DNA from: Ancylostoma caninum
Taxonomy: Eukaryota; Nematoda; Chromadorea; Rhabditida; Ancylostomatidae
Length of the DNA: 64,000 nt
Assembly: GCA_037903475.1 (NCBI GenBank)
Contig: JBAJFG010000549.1
Coordinates: 248,001 to 312,000, forward strand
Reading direction: 5' to 3'
Both the position numbers and the translations under genes were made by a program. The notes under the pieces were generated by a model. The model worked only from the letters and a program-made list of their open reading frames with translations. It was not told the DNA's origin and searched no databases. Below, piece after piece: positions 61,187 through 64,000 of the stretch (its first letter is position 1; every line of letters starts with the position of its first letter).

Positions 61187-63971
61187 TTATTCTGGTGCGA
61201 CTTTGTTGTTTTTGCCAGGTGCTGCAGCGGGGGCGGTCTGCTCGTCTCCATCTCCATCCATGCTAACGTCATCAGGAGGTGTCAACGGTCGGGCCTGAGG
61301 TGATCGCACGAATTTTCCAATTGTCGGCCTTAAAGAGCTGGAGTAAACGGGCGAAGTTCATTTCATAGTGAGAGATCCCCCAAAATTTTAAGAGGGACCG
61401 TGGCTTCTTGGATGGTTTTCTATTTCTGCACAAAAAATTCTTCGCAATTCGGAAAATTTGCTGCAGCACCTACCGAGCTGGATTGACAGTCATGGCGATA
61501 GTACTAGCGGTGACTGGCCGATTCGTCGTGGATGGCCGTGGATCAACACGCGTCAGGCTTGTTGAGGAGCTTGACGGTTGAGAGCTACGGCGATCATCAG
61601 GCGAGTCGCCATTTCGCGATGAGCCTGGTGCTGCACCCTTACTCTCAGATTCTGCTTGCGAGGACTCCTCATCCGCTTGGGCTGATACTGTGGACCTAAA
61701 AATGTGTCTTATACGCAAGGATATCTCTTTTTTTCTGAAATATGCAAGAATTTGAGAAAAAAATGAAGCTCCCCTCCTCAACGTCAACAACTTTGTGGCA
61801 GAAATTGAGCCCATTATAGGTCATACCCTTTGCGCTAAAGGCAGCTAACCAAAGGAGTTATTATGCAAAATGAGAGACCCTTCGTGTATTTGAGCGGCTA
61901 CGCCTATTTATTTGCTTATTTGTTCATTTTTCTATTTGTTTATTCATTCAACGTCATTGAAGATGCAACGGGAATAGTATACATAGATAAAAAAAAGCAG
62001 AGAGCAAAACTAGTTCAACTTTTCTCCTGTGAATGACGTGGTTTTTCACATGCGTCCAGCCCCTGACAAAGTAAACAGGTCCCTATGCTTCTGAAGATGT
62101 TAATGTAGTTCCCTTCAAAACTCTTTTTTTTTCATATTTAGTATCCAATGCTCGAACAACAGTTATAAAGGCTTGAATGATTAGTTTAATCAATTCGTTA
62201 GGTTCGACCCTGGACAATCGGAATGATGAGAGGCTTCGGGGATAGGAACTAAAGAGTACGTATTCACCAAGTCTTCGTTTGTGTAGGATGACTATTCTAG
62301 AAACTCTACGACTAATTAGTCGATTATTACCTGTGCGAAGACGGCTTGGAGCACTCCTCGTGCACCTGCGCTTCAACGTCAGCCTGCGGCCTGATGCCAT
62401 TTGGTCGAGGAGACTGCAGCGGTCGTGGCGACTGCAGGCTTCCAACCTGAGAAGACCGCGAGACACGTCGATGTTGCAACAGCACACCGTTGCCAGTGAT
62501 GGCAGCTGAATTCAAGTTTTTAAAAGTATTTGTGCTAGGCAACATTCACCACAAATGAATTAACACCACTACAAATCAACTTACTTCCATTTGCTCCGTT
62601 CCCAGTAGTGGTGGCTGCCAACGCCTGTTCCTCGGTGAGTCGCTTCTGTCGTGCTTGTTCCATCCTCTTCGACCTGCTCTTCGTCTTCGCCAACATTTTC
62701 CATTTTGTGATCGCCTTTGTTACTGTTTGGAAGGTCCTGAACAGTAAGTTAAAATATCGACTTAATAGTACACAACTTTGTACTAGTATTATTACATGTA
62801 GGAACAATTTTTATTTGGTGCACGCGTAGACCTGGGACCCCTTTCTTCTGAGATCCTGGAAGAAAGTACCAAGGATAATTTTTTGATTTGAAACGAGACA
62901 GCCGCTTCGATTATGTGAAATTCGATGGCAGCATCATGGGTGATCTAGCGAAGACAGACACAGAGCGGAGACATTGAAATGGGTGTGGCGTCTGTCTGCG
63001 TCTATGACCTGCGCTGTCATGATTGGCTGATTTAACTGTCGTGGTTGCTGGCGTACGTAGAACACGATACGAGTAGGAGACTCCACTTTTCCGGTACCTT
63101 TTTTTCATCTGCGCGGGAGCGAAGAAGTAGATAAAGCTAACTAGTCGATAATTTCATGCAAAATGGTAGCCATATTCGCGTTCCGCGCATTGCAGAACAA
63201 CATTGGTCATGTTCTTGCTTGTCTGCGAGGGAAAAAAGATCGATAAAATCAATAAGTCGACATTAAGATATTAGTTTAAATACTATGATTCTTGTTCTTT
63301 TGAAGACTATGGCTGTAAAAAGTAAAAAAAACAGGATCAATTCGTCCTGCATAGTTACAAGTTGCTCAAGCTTCAAATTGGCCAGTTCATACTCTTTGGG
63401 TGCAGGCGCAGGCTGTTCTATACTGATGAACGGAACGCAGATTAACTGGCCGTGTCCGAGCCGTTACTTTTGCATGTATGGAAGTGTTGCGCTAGATGCA
63501 CTTATGACAACCACAACTTTCTCCATGAACTCGCCGTGTTAATTCCCACCATACATCGTTCCCTGATGCACACACGCACACAAGGAGTATAAACCCGCGA
63601 AATTCGCACTCGCCTGGTGCTCAGTGGCTTCTCCAGAACATATCTGGCCACGTTTGTTCCTGCCAGGCCATGTTCAATCACGTCGGCACCAATCTGTTCC
63701 TCGTAGTCGGTAACCCTCAGTCCTAGTGGACTCTTGCTGATTAGCTAAAATGGGCTTTGGCCGGTTTGACAAGACATGTGTATAAACAAGCAACTGATAA
63801 TAAGTAAACAAAAACAAAAAACAAATACTGGAAGAAGGAACCCACGACTAGTACAAGCAGACCAAAGGTGGCACTGTACACCAATATAGTTAGTGTACAC
63901 AGTAGCTGAACACCCAGTAACGTGAAATGCCCTGAATACAGCACACCGGCAAGACCGTTCGTAGCTCCAGA
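61187..63971 (-). CDS. amt: ammonium transporter (Amt family), 3' part, runs off the window
   Basis: A membrane channel for ammonium/ammonia. Six exons close in phase to 315 residues of the C-terminal portion: 63846-63971, 63614-63744, 62585-62736, 62331-62505, 61474-61695, 61187-61328. The last membrane segment (LLGVQLLCTLTILVYSATFG) is followed by RVTDYEEQIGADVIEHGLAG, the conserved cytosolic Amt tail, then TKWKMLAKTKSRSKR. The remaining 200-odd residues are a long Ser/Pro/Gln-rich tail (repeated LQSPRP, SSQPSSSSTS) unlike compact Amt proteins. The intron after 63614 starts GCGAGT, a GC donor. The earlier exons lie beyond position 64000. Confidence 0.85.
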
Positions 63972-64000
63972 CTAGAATAATTACAAATAATTTGTGAAAA

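Noticed and set aside
63285..63542. + strand 85-codon frame / possible amt exon on -
   Set aside because: The amt exons on both sides join in phase without it, and its - strand reading does not resemble the Amt tail.

Overview
The window is nuclear DNA from a nematode, most likely a strongylid (hookworm-like) parasite. That placement is inferred from short phase-matched introns, 3' splice sites of the TTTTAG/TTTCAG type, closely spaced same-strand genes whose start codons lie 0-20 bases after an AG acceptor (the layout of spliced-leader operons), and many mariner/Tc1, hAT-MITE and SINE copies. No bacterial, organellar or viral genes were seen.

Layout: 1-15.2 kb is gene-poor and repeat-rich: a 17-bp palindrome, ATTCGAA-type degenerate repeats, a hAT-type MITE with a tRNA-derived SINE inside it, short tandem repeats, and one orphan candidate exon near 11.4 kb. 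A kidney-type glutaminase with ankyrin repeats lies on the + strand at 15.2-21.9 kb; its 14th intron holds two degenerate terminal-inverted-repeat elements. From 23.3 to 57.9 kb everything recognisable is on the - strand. In transcription order: mitochondrial ribosomal protein mL37, geranylgeranyltransferase I beta, WASH, PIG-P, a small basic protein I cannot name, the mitochondrial GTPase NOA1, and sorting nexin 14. Gaps from stop to next ATG are about 265, 242, 166, 56, 486 and 191 bases. This is a strong candidate for one long polycistronic operon, or two, with a possible restart before NOA1 at a GA-rich tract. A further 560-codon gene (TAF1C/Rrn6-like, tentative) lies on the same strand inside intron 2 of the geranylgeranyltransferase gene, next to a nearly intact mariner. 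The right end (61.2 kb to the edge) carries the 3' part of an ammonium transporter gene on the - strand.

I rebuilt exons by hand from splice sites, phase continuity and remembered family sequences. Reading phase closes without a gap for glutaminase, NOA1, PGGT1B, PIG-P, the small gene, the TAF1C-like gene and the amt fragment. Part of SNX14 (two stretches) and one piece of WASH are unresolved. Three introns appear to start with GC instead of GT. The NOA1 intron 3 holds a three-level nest: a LINE cut by a Tc1-like element that is itself cut by a mariner-like element. The genes have ordinary housekeeping roles (mitochondrial translation and ribosome assembly, prenylation, endosomal actin, GPI-anchor synthesis, ER-lipid contact); the novelty lies in how they are organised.
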